From positions 248,001 through 312,000 of the forward strand of contig CP144777.1 of NCBI GenBank assembly GCA_036689265.1: a stretch of 64,000 nucleotides of DNA, given 5' to 3'. The notes under the pieces were generated by a model. The model had not been told where the DNA came from and searched no databases. It saw nothing but the letters and a program-made list of their open reading frames with translations. Below are positions 10,401-18,587 of this stretch, one piece after another (within the stretch, counting starts at the first letter, position 1; each line of letters opens with the position of its first letter). The translations under genes and the position numbers were made by a program. The DNA comes from Stammera capleta_AF. Its GTDB lineage: Bacteria > Pseudomonadota > Gammaproteobacteria > Enterobacterales > Enterobacteriaceae.

Positions 10401-11469
10401 AATCATTTGTATTATCTAATCTTAAAGTTTCAGAAATATATGAACCATTATCTAACTCATTAAAATATAAAACTTTAATTTTTGAATAACCATAATCTTT
10501 AATTGCATTAATAATATTTAAATCTAAAATAGTATTTGCAAAAAATTTATTTTCATTTATTTTATAATCTTTTGCTAAAACTTTACCTATAACATAATTT
10601 ATAGGAACTTCTATTAAATCTACATTATCTTTTTTTAATTTCTTTATATGTTTTAATGTTATTCTAATACCAGAATTAACATAGCATTTATTATTAAATA
10701 CAATATCAAAATTTAAAGTTTCACCTCTTAATCTTTCTGGATTTAAATTCATAAAAACTTTATGATTTTTAAATTCAAACACAACAAAATCTAAAAAAAT
10801 ACTTAAAATTTCCTCTACATTATAATTTAAAGCTTTTAATATAACAGATACAGGTAACTTTCGTTTCCTATCAATACGAAAATATAAATTATCACGAACG
10901 TCAAATTCAAAATCCAACCAAGAACCTCTATAAGGTATAATCCTTGCATTATATAATATTTTACCAGAAGAATGAGTTTTCCCCTTATCGCTATCAAAAA
11001 AAACACCAGGACTACGATGTAATTGAGATACAACAACCCTTTCCGTTCCATTAACTACAAAAGTCCCTTTACTCGTCATCAAAGGTATATCTCCCATATA
11101 TACTTCCTGTTCTTTAGTTAAATTTTCAATATTACTAAATTTATTATTATTCTTATGAATAATAAAACATAATTTAACTTTTAAAGAAGAAAAATAAGTT
11201 AAACCTTTAACATGACATTCAATATCATTAAATAATGGACTACATAATCTATAACTAATATAATTCAAAGATATATTTTTATTATAACTAAAAATTGGAA
11301 ATACAGATTTAAAAGATAAATCTAAACCAGAAAAATTATTTTTATCACCATATAAAAATTTATTATATGAATCTATTTGAATAGATAATAAATATGGTAT
11401 ATCTAAAATCTTTAAAATCTTACCAAAATTTTTACGTATGCGTTTTTTTTCTGTATTAGTACATTCCAT
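7435..11469 (-). CDS. rpoB: RNA polymerase beta subunit
   Basis: Second large catalytic subunit of RNA polymerase. I chose the ATG at 11469, because the product then begins MECTNTEKKRIRKNFG, exactly the spacing of the E. coli protein; an in-frame GTG lies 12 bases upstream. The length becomes 1344 residues (E. coli 1342). The rifampicin-pocket segment around SSQLSQFMDQNN and RRISALGPGGL is the susceptible consensus. The lineage-specific insertion after the DKRSLEIEEM segment is present but diverged and Lys/Asn/Ile-rich. The C-terminal segment that anchors to beta-prime (GGKSQFGGQRFGEMEVWALE) is nearly invariant. Confidence 0.99.
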   Translation of the reverse strand: MECTNTEKKRIRKNFGKILKILDIPYLLSIQIDSYNKFLYGDKNNFSGLDLSFKSVFPIFSYNKNISLNYISYRLCSPLFNDIECHVKGLTYFSSLKVKLCFIIHKNNNKFSNIENLTKEQEVYMGDIPLMTSKGTFVVNGTERVVVSQLHRSPGVFFDSDKGKTHSSGKILYNARIIPYRGSWLDFEFDVRDNLYFRIDRKRKLPVSVILKALNYNVEEILSIFLDFVVFEFKNHKVFMNLNPERLRGETLNFDIVFNNKCYVNSGIRITLKHIKKLKKDNVDLIEVPINYVIGKVLAKDYKINENKFFANTILDLNIINAIKDYGYSKIKVLYFNELDNGSYISETLRLDNTNDYNSSILEIYRMIRPGEPPTIDSAKILFKNLFFSLDKYDLSNVGRMKLNKSLGNEEKINLLILTNKDIIDTIKKLINIRNGKDKIDDIDHLGNRRVRSVGEMIENQFRIGLVRIERSVKERLTLGELDNIVPQDLINAKPLSAIIKDFFCSSQLSQFMDQNNPLSEITHKRRISALGPGGLTRERAGFEVRDIHHTHYGRVCPIETPEGPNIGLINSLSIYAKVNFYGFLVTPYRLVRNGYVSNKIHYLSAIEENNFIVAQANIELNDLNKIIKEFVICRYNGEFSLFNSKDINYMDVSNQQIVSVGASLIPFLEHDDANRALMGANMQRQAVPSIVSIKPLVGTGMERIVACDSGVSVIAKKSGIVKYVDSTKIIIYTDKKYHHNDDVYSRVNVYNLIKYYRSNQNTCINHKPCVVLNEKINIGDTLADGPSTDLGELALGQNVRVAFMSWNGYNFEDSILISERIVQKDIFTTIHIQELSCISRDTKLGSEEITSDIPNVSESLLSKLDDSGIVYIGAEVVSGDILVGKVTPRGETQLTPEEKLLRAIFGEKASEVKDSSLRVPDGCYGTVIDVHVFTRDGMIKDKRSLEIEEMKINYIKNSFNKEMIYFQNSVLLEIKDILIKYHNNNNLIKLDLTKFSYKNIFSLDIKDINIKRKVKKLLKDYENIKYVFKEKIDKEILKVRHSDELSPGILKIVKVYLSVKRYIQIGDKMAGRHGNKGVISKICPVEDMPYDDKGVPVDIILNPLGVPSRMNIGQILETHLGMASKYLGDKINIMLNNKVDILKIKDFVKKIYDVGNKYSNINLDSFSKKELLVLINNLKHGFPMATPVFDGAKEKEIKYLLKLAGIPSSGQIYLYDGLTGNKIERPVTVGYMYMMKLNHLVDDKMHARSTGSYSLVTQQPLGGKSQFGGQRFGEMEVWALEAYGASYTLQEMLTVKSDDVDGRTKIYKNIINNNHQMEPGMPESFNVLLKEICSLAINIELKK

Positions 11470-11536
11470 ATAAAACACCACATATAATTCATTAAATATT
11501 TTAATATTATTTTAAATATTATCTATACAAACTAAA

Positions 11537-11908
11537 TTATTTTATTTCTATAACAGCACCAACTTCTTCTAAAGATTTTTTCAAAATATCTACTTCTTTT
11601 TTGTTTACTTTTTTTTTAATCAAAACAGGAAATGATTCAACCAAATCTTTAGACTCTTTTAAACCTAAATTCATAAAACTACGAATTATTTTTATAACTG
11701 CAATTTTATTATTTCCTACATGTTTTAAATAAACATCAAAATCAGTCTTTTCAGTATTTTTTTTCTCTTTTTCTACTAATATATTATTAGATTGATAATC
11801 AGAAGAAGATACTCCAAACTTTTTTTCCATATCATTTATTAACTCTAAAATTTCTGTCAAAGACATTGATGATATCTTTTCTAATATTTCTTTTTTAGTA
11901 ATTTGCAT
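11537..11908 (-). CDS. rplL: Ribosomal protein bL12 (L7/L12)
   Basis: Stalk protein that recruits translational GTPases. The 123 residues show an N-terminal dimerisation helix region (TKKEILEKISSMSLTEILELI), a short variable hinge and the C-terminal domain with NKIAVIKIIRSFMNLGLKESKDLVES, the factor-binding face. The hinge is Lys/Glu/Asn-rich rather than Ala/Gly-rich, a compositional effect of the AT bias. An AGGGA ribosome site precedes the ATG. It follows rplJ by 27 bases, in the conserved rplJL-rpoBC order. Confidence 0.97.
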   Translation of the reverse strand: MQITKKEILEKISSMSLTEILELINDMEKKFGVSSSDYQSNNILVEKEKKNTEKTDFDVYLKHVGNNKIAVIKIIRSFMNLGLKESKDLVESFPVLIKKKVNKKEVDILKKSLEEVGAVIEIK

Positions 11909-11935
11909 ATTATTCCCTAAAAATAAACATTAATA

Positions 11936-12436
11936 TTATTTTTTTTTACTTATTAATAACAAAACATTTATTATTTTCATAACAGATATTTTTTTTATAA
12001 AATAAATAAAATACGTTAAAGCTTTATCAATAGATATAAATTTAGATAATTTATCATTTAATGATAAAGAAATTATTTTTCCTTCAACAAATAAACTTTT
12101 CAATTCTAATTTATCTTTATATTTTTTTAAATATGGTTCCAATAAACTAGACGCAAAACCAGGGAAATTAAAAGATAATATAACTAATATTGAATTAATA
12201 AAATAATTACTCAAACATTCAAAAATAGTGTTTTTTACAGATAATTTCAACAAACTATTACGAGATTTTATTATTAACACATTATTATTACTATTTTTAT
12301 TTATATTTTTACGAATATCATTTATTTCATTTGAAGTCAAACCAACATAATGTAAAATAATTATAGATAAAGATTTATTAATATTTTTTTTTATATTTAA
12401 TACTACTTTTTTTTTTTCTGTTAATTTTAATGCCAT
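11936..12436 (-). CDS. rplJ: Ribosomal protein uL10
   Basis: Base of the ribosomal stalk, which binds 23S rRNA and carries L7/L12 dimers on its C-terminal helix. The 166-residue protein (E. coli 165) begins MALKLTEKKKVV and keeps the motif LTSNEINDIRKNI seen in enteric L10. The rest is diverged, so the call rests on the N-terminus, the length and its position between rplA and rplL. In enterics this protein represses its own operon through a leader RNA; I cannot identify that leader in the 56-base gap upstream. Confidence 0.93.
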   Translation of the reverse strand: MALKLTEKKKVVLNIKKNINKSLSIIILHYVGLTSNEINDIRKNINKNSNNNVLIIKSRNSLLKLSVKNTIFECLSNYFINSILVILSFNFPGFASSLLEPYLKKYKDKLELKSLFVEGKIISLSLNDKLSKFISIDKALTYFIYFIKKISVMKIINVLLLISKKK

Positions 12437-12492
12437 AAAAATCTCAAAATAAAAAACAAATTAAAAATTTTTATTATAAAATATATTTAAAA

Positions 12493-13170
12493 TTATACAC
12501 AATAACTTAAATTCAATAAATTAATTACATAACCTTTTCCCATAGTAGAAGATATAGTTATTTTTTTAATTAAATTTTTCTTTAATTTACCAGGTTTATT
12601 TGAATTAATAGATGAAATTAAAACTTTAAAATTATCAATTAATTGAATATCAGTAAAATTCAATTTTCCTATTGTAGAATGAATAATACCAAATCTATCA
12701 TTTCTATATATAACCCTCCCATTAATAAAACTTAAAAGGGTGTTTTTTAAATCATTAGTTAACGTTCCAGATTTTAAATTAGGAATTAAATTCTTAGGAC
12801 CCAAAATTGATCCTAATTTAGAAACTATATTTATAGATTCAGGAACAGATAATACAAGATCATAATAAATAGACTTATTCTTTATTTTATCAAACAAATC
12901 ATTAGTTCCAACTATATAAGCACCATATTTATATGCAATTTCACTTAAATTTTTAGGAGCAAAAACAATAATTTTAATATCTTTTTTTTTAATAGAATTA
13001 GGATATATTACACTACCACATATATTTTGATTAGAATCTTTAATATCAATAGATAAATTAATAGATACATCAACTGATTCAATAAATTTACATTTAGAGT
13101 GTTTCTTAATAAAATAAAAAACATCATTAATATTAAATTTTTTTAAATTAACATTTAATTTTTCATTCAT
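12493..13170 (-). CDS. rplA: Ribosomal protein uL1
   Basis: L1 binds 23S rRNA at the E-site stalk. The 225-residue protein (E. coli 234) is diverged but retains the order of L1 blocks: a central GTNDL ... FDLVLSVPE segment, LGSILGPKNLIPNLKSGTLTND (the GPRGLMPNPK block), and the C-terminal SSTMGKGYVINL. It sits between rplK and rplJ as in all enterics. The N-terminal third is the weakest part and seems shortened. No frameshift is evident. Confidence 0.94.
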   Translation of the reverse strand: MNEKLNVNLKKFNINDVFYFIKKHSKCKFIESVDVSINLSIDIKDSNQNICGSVIYPNSIKKKDIKIIVFAPKNLSEIAYKYGAYIVGTNDLFDKIKNKSIYYDLVLSVPESINIVSKLGSILGPKNLIPNLKSGTLTNDLKNTLLSFINGRVIYRNDRFGIIHSTIGKLNFTDIQLIDNFKVLISSINSNKPGKLKKNLIKKITISSTMGKGYVINLLNLSYCV

Positions 13171-13186
13171 AAACTTAAAAACTTAT

Positions 13187-13618
13187 TTATTTTTTTATTA
13201 AAATTCCCATTGAAAAAGCAGTTCCTACAATACTTTTAAATATAGAATCAATATTACAACTATTCATATCAATAAATTTTATTTTTGATATTTTTAATAA
13301 ATCTTCTTTAGAAATATAACCAACAATATCATGTTTAGGTTTTTTAGATCCCATATCTAAAGACATGAATTTTTTTATTAATACTGAAACTGGAGGGGTT
13401 TTTATAATAAATGTAAAACTACGATCTATATAAACAGTAATAATTGTAGTAGTAATTATACCTTTTTCTAAATTACTAGTTCTATCATTAAATAATTTAC
13501 AAAATTGTACTATATTTAAACCTTTTTGACCTAAAATAGGACCAACTGGGGGACTAGGACTAGCCGAACCAGCAGGTATCTGTATCTTTATAAAAGCTGA
13601 AATTTTTTTTATAGACAT
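13187..13618 (-). CDS. rplK: Ribosomal protein uL11
   Basis: L11 binds the GTPase-associated region of 23S rRNA. The 143-residue length (E. coli 142) and the N-terminal proline-rich segment KIQIPAGSASPSPPVGPILGQ, followed by GLNIVQFCKLFND, are diagnostic. The C-terminal RNA-binding domain is present (KTPPVSVLI, IVGTAFSMGI). Sixteen bases separate it from rplA. It lies directly downstream of nusG in the conserved order secE-nusG-rplK-rplA. Confidence 0.97.
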   Translation of the reverse strand: MSIKKISAFIKIQIPAGSASPSPPVGPILGQKGLNIVQFCKLFNDRTSNLEKGIITTTIITVYIDRSFTFIIKTPPVSVLIKKFMSLDMGSKKPKHDIVGYISKEDLLKISKIKFIDMNSCNIDSIFKSIVGTAFSMGILIKK

Positions 13619-13661
13619 AATATTAACAATATTTAAATTATATTTTAATTAATAATAAAAA

Positions 13662-14210
13662 TTACCCTTTTTCAACTTGAGAAAAATCTAATTCTACCGG
13701 AGTAGATCTACCAAAAATTAATACAGAAACTTTAAGACGATTCTTATCGTAATCAACTTCTTCAACAGTTCCATTAAAATCAGAAAAAGGACCGCTATTA
13801 ATTCTAATTAATTCACCCAATTCATACAATATTTTTGGTCTAGGTTTTCCATCTATTTGTTGTAATTTATTTTTTATAATATTAACTTCATAATCACTTA
13901 TAGGAACAGGATTACCTAAACTTCCTCCAACAAAACCCATAATACGAGGAACACTTCTAACTAAATACCAATTTCTTTCATTCATTATCATATTAATTAA
14001 AAAATAACCAGGAAAAAATTTTCTTTCACTTTTCTTCCTAATTCCAGATTTAATTTCTATAACTTCTTCAGTAGGTATTAATATATCACCAAACTCGTTC
14101 TGTAAATTATGCAATTTAATATAATCTTTTAAAGATCTTACAGCTTTATTTTCAAAACTAGAAAAAACTTGTATTACATACCAACGCTTTTTTTTTTCTA
14201 GATTAAACAT
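13662..14210 (-). CDS. nusG: Transcription elongation/termination factor NusG
   Basis: NusG binds RNA polymerase, suppresses pausing and connects it to Rho (encoded at 38.8-40.0 kb) and the ribosome. The 182-residue protein (E. coli 181) has the N-terminal NGN domain (RWYVIQVFSSFENKAVRSLK; FFPGYFLINMIMNERNWYLVRSVPRIMGFVGG) and a C-terminal KOW domain (ELIRINSGPFSDFNGTVEEVD). A GAGGT ribosome site precedes the ATG. Its start abuts the secE stop codon, so the two are translationally linked. Confidence 0.98.
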   Translation of the reverse strand: MFNLEKKKRWYVIQVFSSFENKAVRSLKDYIKLHNLQNEFGDILIPTEEVIEIKSGIRKKSERKFFPGYFLINMIMNERNWYLVRSVPRIMGFVGGSLGNPVPISDYEVNIIKNKLQQIDGKPRPKILYELGELIRINSGPFSDFNGTVEEVDYDKNRLKVSVLIFGRSTPVELDFSQVEKG

Positions 14211-14567
14211 CTATAACCTCAAACCAATAATAACAGAAATCATATATAAAATAAAATTATCAAAAAACCAAACAATTAAAGAAAATATAAAACTAAAAAT
14301 AAATACCACAAAAGTAGTTTTCATTGCTTCTTTAATAGAAGGCCAATAGACTTTTGATATTTCTAATTTAGATTCATTAAAAAAAAATATTATTTTTTTA
14401 GCAAAATTAGTTAATTTAAAATAATAAAAAAACAAAAAAAATAAAATTAAACTAAAAAAAAACTTAAATAAAAACAATAAAAAATTAAAAAATAAAAAAA
14501 AACTAAAGAAAAAAAATAATAGAAAATATTTATTTAAAATATATTTTTTTATAAAATAATTTATCAT
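14211..14567 (-). CDS. secE: Preprotein translocase subunit SecE
   Basis: SecE stabilises SecY in the inner-membrane translocon. The 118-residue protein (E. coli 127) has two very Phe/Leu-rich membrane segments in its first half, the conserved amphipathic stretch ESKLEISKVYWPSIKEAMKTT (enteric EVRKVIWPTRQET) and a third membrane segment ending IIGLRL. The N-terminal half is mostly F, L and I, a biased membrane sequence that aligns poorly. The upstream tufB and tRNA genes found here in enterics are missing; the 269 bases before it hold no gene. Confidence 0.95.
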   Translation of the reverse strand: MINYFIKKYILNKYFLLFFFFSFFLFFNFLLFLFKFFFSLILFFLFFYYFKLTNFAKKIIFFFNESKLEISKVYWPSIKEAMKTTFVVFIFSFIFSLIVWFFDNFILYMISVIIGLRL

Positions 14568-14836
14568 TATTAGTATTCACAAGATTATTTTAATTAATTA
14601 CAAAATTAATCTAATATAAATTAATTTTTTTAATATATAAGTAAAAATTAAATTTTATTATTTAAATTTAAACTAAAAATTTTTTAAATAAACCTTAACT
14701 ATTGTTAAAAATATAATTTAAATAATAAATTTAACATATTTAATGATCCAATTATACATTAATAAAATAACATTTTAAATAGATAAATAAAATTATTTAA
14801 TTATCAAATAAATATTTATTATTTTCAATTTTATAA
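14568..14836. other. Gene-free stretch between secE and murB
   Basis: In enterics this interval holds birA, coaA, four tRNA genes (thrU-tyrU-glyT-thrT) and tufB. Here it is 269 bases of almost pure A+T with no tRNA T-arm motif, no recognisable coding remnant and no GC-rich structured RNA. The promoter for the secE-rpoC operon must lie in it, but A+T background prevents picking a -10/-35 pair. Confidence 0.6.
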
Positions 14837-15924
14837 TTAACTATCAATTATAAATTTAAAATATTTATTTATTTTAAAAAAATTTATTATTTTTACTTCT
14901 AAAGTCAAATAAATATTAAATTTTAATAAAACTTTATTTCTAATATATAAATATAATAATTTTATATCATTAAAAGTTGCATTGCCATTATTTATCAAAA
15001 TAAGAGAATTTTTACTATAAATACTTGCATCTCCTATATTAAAATGATTTATATTACATATATTTATTAATAATGATGCTGATATTTTTATATTATTAAA
15101 ATTATATTTATAAAAATTAGACCTTTTAAAAAAAAAAGAATATTTATAACATAAAAATGAAAATTTTCTTAAATTTATAATAGGGTTTTTAAAAAAACTA
15201 CCAACATTACCTATTTTTTTAAAATCAGGTAATTTTTTTTTTCTAATAATTTTTATATAATCATATATATCTTCAATTTTTATACTAATATTTCTTTTTG
15301 ATAAATAATTATATAAACTTTTATAAGTAAGACATGGCTTCCATAATTTTTTTATTTTTAAACCAATTTTTATAATTATAAATCTATTAAATAACTTTTC
15401 TTTAAAAATACTATTCCTATAACAAAAATTACATTGTTTATTTGTTAAATAAAAAACTTTATTTTTAAATAAATCTAAAACTTTAACATAATTTAAAAAA
15501 TCTTTTATTTCTAAACCATAAGAACCTATATTATTTACTACAGCACCACCAACAGTTCCTGGTATAAATGACAAATTTTCTAAACCCCAAAACCCATTTT
15601 TAATAGAGTAATTAACTAAATCAGACCAACTTTCACCAGAATATACTTCTAAAAACCAAAAATCAATATTTTGATAAAATTTTATACCTTTAATTTTATT
15701 TATTATTACAAAACCTAAAAAATTATTTTGTAATAAAATATTACTACCTTTACCTAATAATAAAAATGGTATTTTTTTTTTAAACAAAAATTAAATATTT
15801 TTATTAATTCACAAACACGTGAAACTACAAAAATTTTTTCAGAATATATATTTAATCTAAAAGTATTAAAACATTTTAAAGAATTATTATAATTATACAT
15901 AAAATTATACAATTTAAAATTCAT
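14837..15924 (-). CDS. murB: UDP-N-acetylenolpyruvoylglucosamine reductase, split by a -1 frameshift at a run of ten A
   Basis: MurB reduces enolpyruvyl-UDP-GlcNAc to UDP-MurNAc in peptidoglycan synthesis. The main frame (14837-15787) carries the FAD-binding and catalytic parts: LGKGSNIL, LSFIPGTVGGAVVNNIGSYG, GNVGSFFKNP (catalytic Ser) and Glu in TLEVKI. The first ~40 residues, homologous to the E. coli N-terminus (SLKCFNTFRLNIYSEKIFVV), are encoded at 15772-15900 or 15924 in another frame. The two meet at ten A bases (minus strand; 15772-15781). Adding one A restores a continuous protein of about 354 residues (E. coli 342). Both halves look conserved, so this may be rescued by slippage, be a sequencing error, or be a young pseudogene. 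The alternative start in the main frame is a TTG without the N-terminal strand. Confidence 0.85.
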
Positions 15925-15930
15925 TAACTA

Positions 15931-16392
15931 TCATAAATTATTTTTAAACATAAATAAAAAAAAATATTCCTGTTTTTTCATATTTTTATATTCTAACAAA
16001 TTATCATGTTTAAAACCTAAAATATGTAACATACCATGTATTAAAATATGGAAAAAATGAAAAAAATAATTATAATTATTATATTTAGATTCTTTAAATA
16101 TAAAAAATGGACTTAAAATTATATCTCCTAAAGATAAAAAATTATTATTATAAAAATTATATTTATATAAATAATAACTAAAAGATAAAATATTAGTAGA
16201 TTTATTTTTATTTCTATATTTAAAATTTAAATAAGATATTTTTTTTTCATTTACTAAAACTATATTTATATATCTTTTTATATCGTAAAAAACATAAAGT
16301 CTCCATAAACAATTATAAAAATAACAATTAGAAGGAATAAAAATACAATCATTACAAAAATTTTTTATATTAATTAAACATTTATTTAACAT
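15931..16392 (-). CDS. ybeY: Endoribonuclease YbeY, 16S rRNA maturation
   Basis: YbeY is a zinc-dependent RNase involved in 16S rRNA 3'-end maturation and ribosome quality control. The 153-residue protein (E. coli 155) is recognised by the zinc motif HGMLHILGFKHDN near its C-terminus, the H-x3-H-x5-H pattern of the family, preceded by LGDIILSP. The rest is heavily Phe/Tyr/Asn-biased. Eight bases separate it from ybeZ upstream, as in the miaB-ybeZ-ybeY operon. The stop is TGA. The downstream corC and lnt genes of enterics are gone. Confidence 0.95.
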   Translation of the reverse strand: MLNKCLINIKNFCNDCIFIPSNCYFYNCLWRLYVFYDIKRYINIVLVNEKKISYLNFKYRNKNKSTNILSFSYYLYKYNFYNNNFLSLGDIILSPFFIFKESKYNNYNYFFHFFHILIHGMLHILGFKHDNLLEYKNMKKQEYFFLFMFKNNL

Positions 16393-16400
16393 TTTATAAA

Positions 16401-17081
16401 TTATTTATTCTCTTCATAAGCATTAATAATATTAGCTACAATAGAAGATCTCATAATATCTTTTACATCGAAATAAACAAATCCTACAGAAGATAAATTA
16501 TTTAATACATTTATTGCATGTCTCAATCCTGACAATGATTTATTAGGCAAATCTATTTGAGATATATCACCATTTATAACAGCTTTAGAATTAAAACCTA
16601 AACGTGTAAGAAACATTTTCATTTGCTGTATCGTTGTATTTTGAGCTTCATCTAAAATAACAAAAGAATCATTAAAAGTTCTACCTCTCATATAAGCTAA
16701 AGGAACAACTTCAATTATATTATGTAATATATATTTTTCATTAAAATCTGGACCTAAAATTTCAAATAAAACATCATATATTGGACATAAATATGGATCT
16801 ATTTTTTGATTAAAATTACCAGGCAAAAAACCTAATTTTTCACCTGCTTCAACTATTGGTCTAGCTAAAATTATTCTATATATCTTTCTTTTTTTTAAAT
16901 AATCTATTGCTGCTGCTGTTGCTAAATATGTTTTTCCAGTTCCAGAAACACCTATACCAAATGTAATAATTTTACTAAAAATACTATTTAAATATAACTT
17001 TTGTTTTTTAGTTTTAGGTTTTATTAAACTATATCTAGTTTTTAAAAAAAATGAATCTATTAATTTTTTTTTTTTACTCAT
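16401..17081 (-). CDS. ybeZ: PhoH-family ATPase YbeZ, short form
   Basis: YbeZ is a PhoH-type ATPase that partners YbeY. The 226-residue protein has Walker A GVSGTGKT near residue 44, the RPIVEAGEKLGFLPG block, Walker B FVILDEAQN and the conserved QMKMFLTRLGFNSKAVINGD segment. E. coli YbeZ is about 346 residues; roughly the first 100 and a short charged tail are missing here. Only 38 bases separate its start from the miaB stop, so the missing N-terminal region is not encoded nearby in another frame. The retained part is the complete ATPase core. Confidence 0.95.
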   Translation of the reverse strand: MSKKKKLIDSFFLKTRYSLIKPKTKKQKLYLNSIFSKIITFGIGVSGTGKTYLATAAAIDYLKKRKIYRIILARPIVEAGEKLGFLPGNFNQKIDPYLCPIYDVLFEILGPDFNEKYILHNIIEVVPLAYMRGRTFNDSFVILDEAQNTTIQQMKMFLTRLGFNSKAVINGDISQIDLPNKSLSGLRHAINVLNNLSSVGFVYFDVKDIMRSSIVANIINAYEENK

Positions 17082-17119
17082 ATAAAAAAATTAAAACATA
17101 TACAAAATTTAAATAATAA

Positions 17120-18448
17120 TTAATATATTTTTTTTCCATAAAGACAATTACCTTTAATTTCAATTATTTTAACTTCAATTAATTTTCCTAATAAATATTC
17201 ATCACCTAACAAATAAACTATTTTATTATTATCTGTTCTACCATAAACAATATTTTTATTTTTTCTAGAAATACCTTCAACTATAATTTTATAAATAGAA
17301 TTCAACATTTTACTACTATAAAAAATAGAATTTCTACTTACTATTTTTCTTATCTTCAATAAACGTTTTTTTTTAACAATAAAATCAACGTTATCAATCA
17401 TATATGAAGACTTTGTCATATTTCTAGGAGAATAAATAAACACGTAACTATTATTAAATTTTATATCATATATTAAATCAAGAGTCAAAGAAAAATCATT
17501 ATCATTTTCACCAGGAAACCCTACAATAAAATCAGTGCCAAACAACATATTTGGTCTAACAGATAAAATTTCATTAACTAAATTTTTATAATTTTCTATA
17601 GTATAATTACGATTCATTAATTTTAAAATTCTATTTGAACCACTTTGAACAGGCAAATGTAAATAGTTAATTATTTTGGGAACATATTTATAAACATCTA
17701 TAATATTTTTATCAAAACTATTAGGATGACTAGTTACAAAACTTATTCTATCTATATTATTAATTTCTGAAACTAAATACAATAAATGAGAAAAACTACA
17801 TTTTTTTCCATTACTAAAAAATCCATAATATGAATTAACATTTTGACCTAATAAAATTACTTCTTTAATACCATTTAAAGATAAATTATATATTTCTGAA
17901 ATAATTTCTTCTGGAGATCTAGAAATTTCCCTGCCCCTAGTAAAAGGAACTACACAATAAGAACAAAACTTATTACAACCTTCCATTATAGACACATAAG
18001 AATTAGATTTTTTATATATATTAAAATTACAATAATTTATATCTTTATTTATTTTTGAAAAATTTAAATCAATAATTTTTTTTTTATTTTCTAAAAATTT
18101 ATTTACTAAACCATAAATATTATTTATATTTTTAGGACCAAAAACAATATCTACTATATCACTACGTTTAAATATATTTTTCTTTTCATAAATAGATACA
18201 CATCCACCAACACAAATAACTAATTCAGGATTTTTTTTTTTAAGATTTTTTATTTTTTCTAACTCATAAAACAACTTTTCTTTAGATTTTTCTCTAATAG
18301 AACATGTATTATATATAATAATATCAGATTCTTCAATAAAAGATATTACAACATATTCATTATATATATTTAAATGATTAATGATTTTATTAGAATCATA
18401 TTCATTCATTTGACATCCCCAAGTTTTTATATATAACTTTTTCTTCAT
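17120..18448 (-). CDS. miaB: tRNA-2-methylthio-N6-dimethylallyladenosine synthase MiaB
   Basis: Radical-SAM enzyme that methylthiolates i6A37 of tRNAs reading UNN codons. The N-terminal cluster cysteines are visible in WGCQMNEYDS, YNTCSIREK and VGGCVS, the radical-SAM motif is CNKFCSYC, and the C-terminal TRAM region ends the protein. Length is 442 residues (E. coli 474). It needs MiaA for its substrate, which is not in this window. It heads the miaB-ybeZ-ybeY operon and sits next to a Leu-Gln-Met tRNA cluster, the E. coli arrangement with ubiF removed. Confidence 0.97.
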   Translation of the reverse strand: MKKKLYIKTWGCQMNEYDSNKIINHLNIYNEYVVISFIEESDIIIYNTCSIREKSKEKLFYELEKIKNLKKKNPELVICVGGCVSIYEKKNIFKRSDIVDIVFGPKNINNIYGLVNKFLENKKKIIDLNFSKINKDINYCNFNIYKKSNSYVSIMEGCNKFCSYCVVPFTRGREISRSPEEIISEIYNLSLNGIKEVILLGQNVNSYYGFFSNGKKCSFSHLLYLVSEINNIDRISFVTSHPNSFDKNIIDVYKYVPKIINYLHLPVQSGSNRILKLMNRNYTIENYKNLVNEILSVRPNMLFGTDFIVGFPGENDNDFSLTLDLIYDIKFNNSYVFIYSPRNMTKSSYMIDNVDFIVKKKRLLKIRKIVSRNSIFYSSKMLNSIYKIIVEGISRKNKNIVYGRTDNNKIVYLLGDEYLLGKLIEVKIIEIKGNCLYGKKIY

Positions 18449-18493
18449 AAATATACATTATGTTTATATTTATAAAACCAAAAATAAAATAAA

Positions 18494-18567
18494 TAGCTAC
18501 GATAGGAATTGAACCTATATTTTCAGCATTATGAATACTGTGCTTTAACCAATTAAGCTACGTAGCT
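18494..18567 (-). tRNA. tRNA-Met (anticodon CAT), elongator type
   Basis: A full cloverleaf on the minus strand with acceptor AGCTACG/CGTAGCT, anticodon loop TTCATAA and T-loop TTCAATT. The acceptor and D-arm resemble E. coli metT/metU (GCTACGTAGCT), not tRNA-Ile(CAT) or the initiator, and the neighbouring Gln and Leu tRNAs match the metT-leuW-gln-metU cluster. The CCA end is not encoded. Confidence 0.92.
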
Positions 18568-18587
18568 GTAATTATAAAAAAACAAAA

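Noticed and set aside
10836..11051. Open frame of 71 codons inside rpoB in another frame, and similar shadows at 1062-1253, 7850-8113, 24395-24616, 26187-26462, 34794-35060, 35656-35976, 44615-44842, 53260-53451 and 54034-54450
   Set aside because: All lie wholly within strongly conserved genes, have no homology I recognise and reflect stop-poor alternative frames of A- or T-rich DNA.
15785..15924. Separate small ORF upstream of murB as an independent gene
   Set aside because: Its residues align with the N-terminus of MurB, so it is the first part of a frameshifted murB rather than a new gene.
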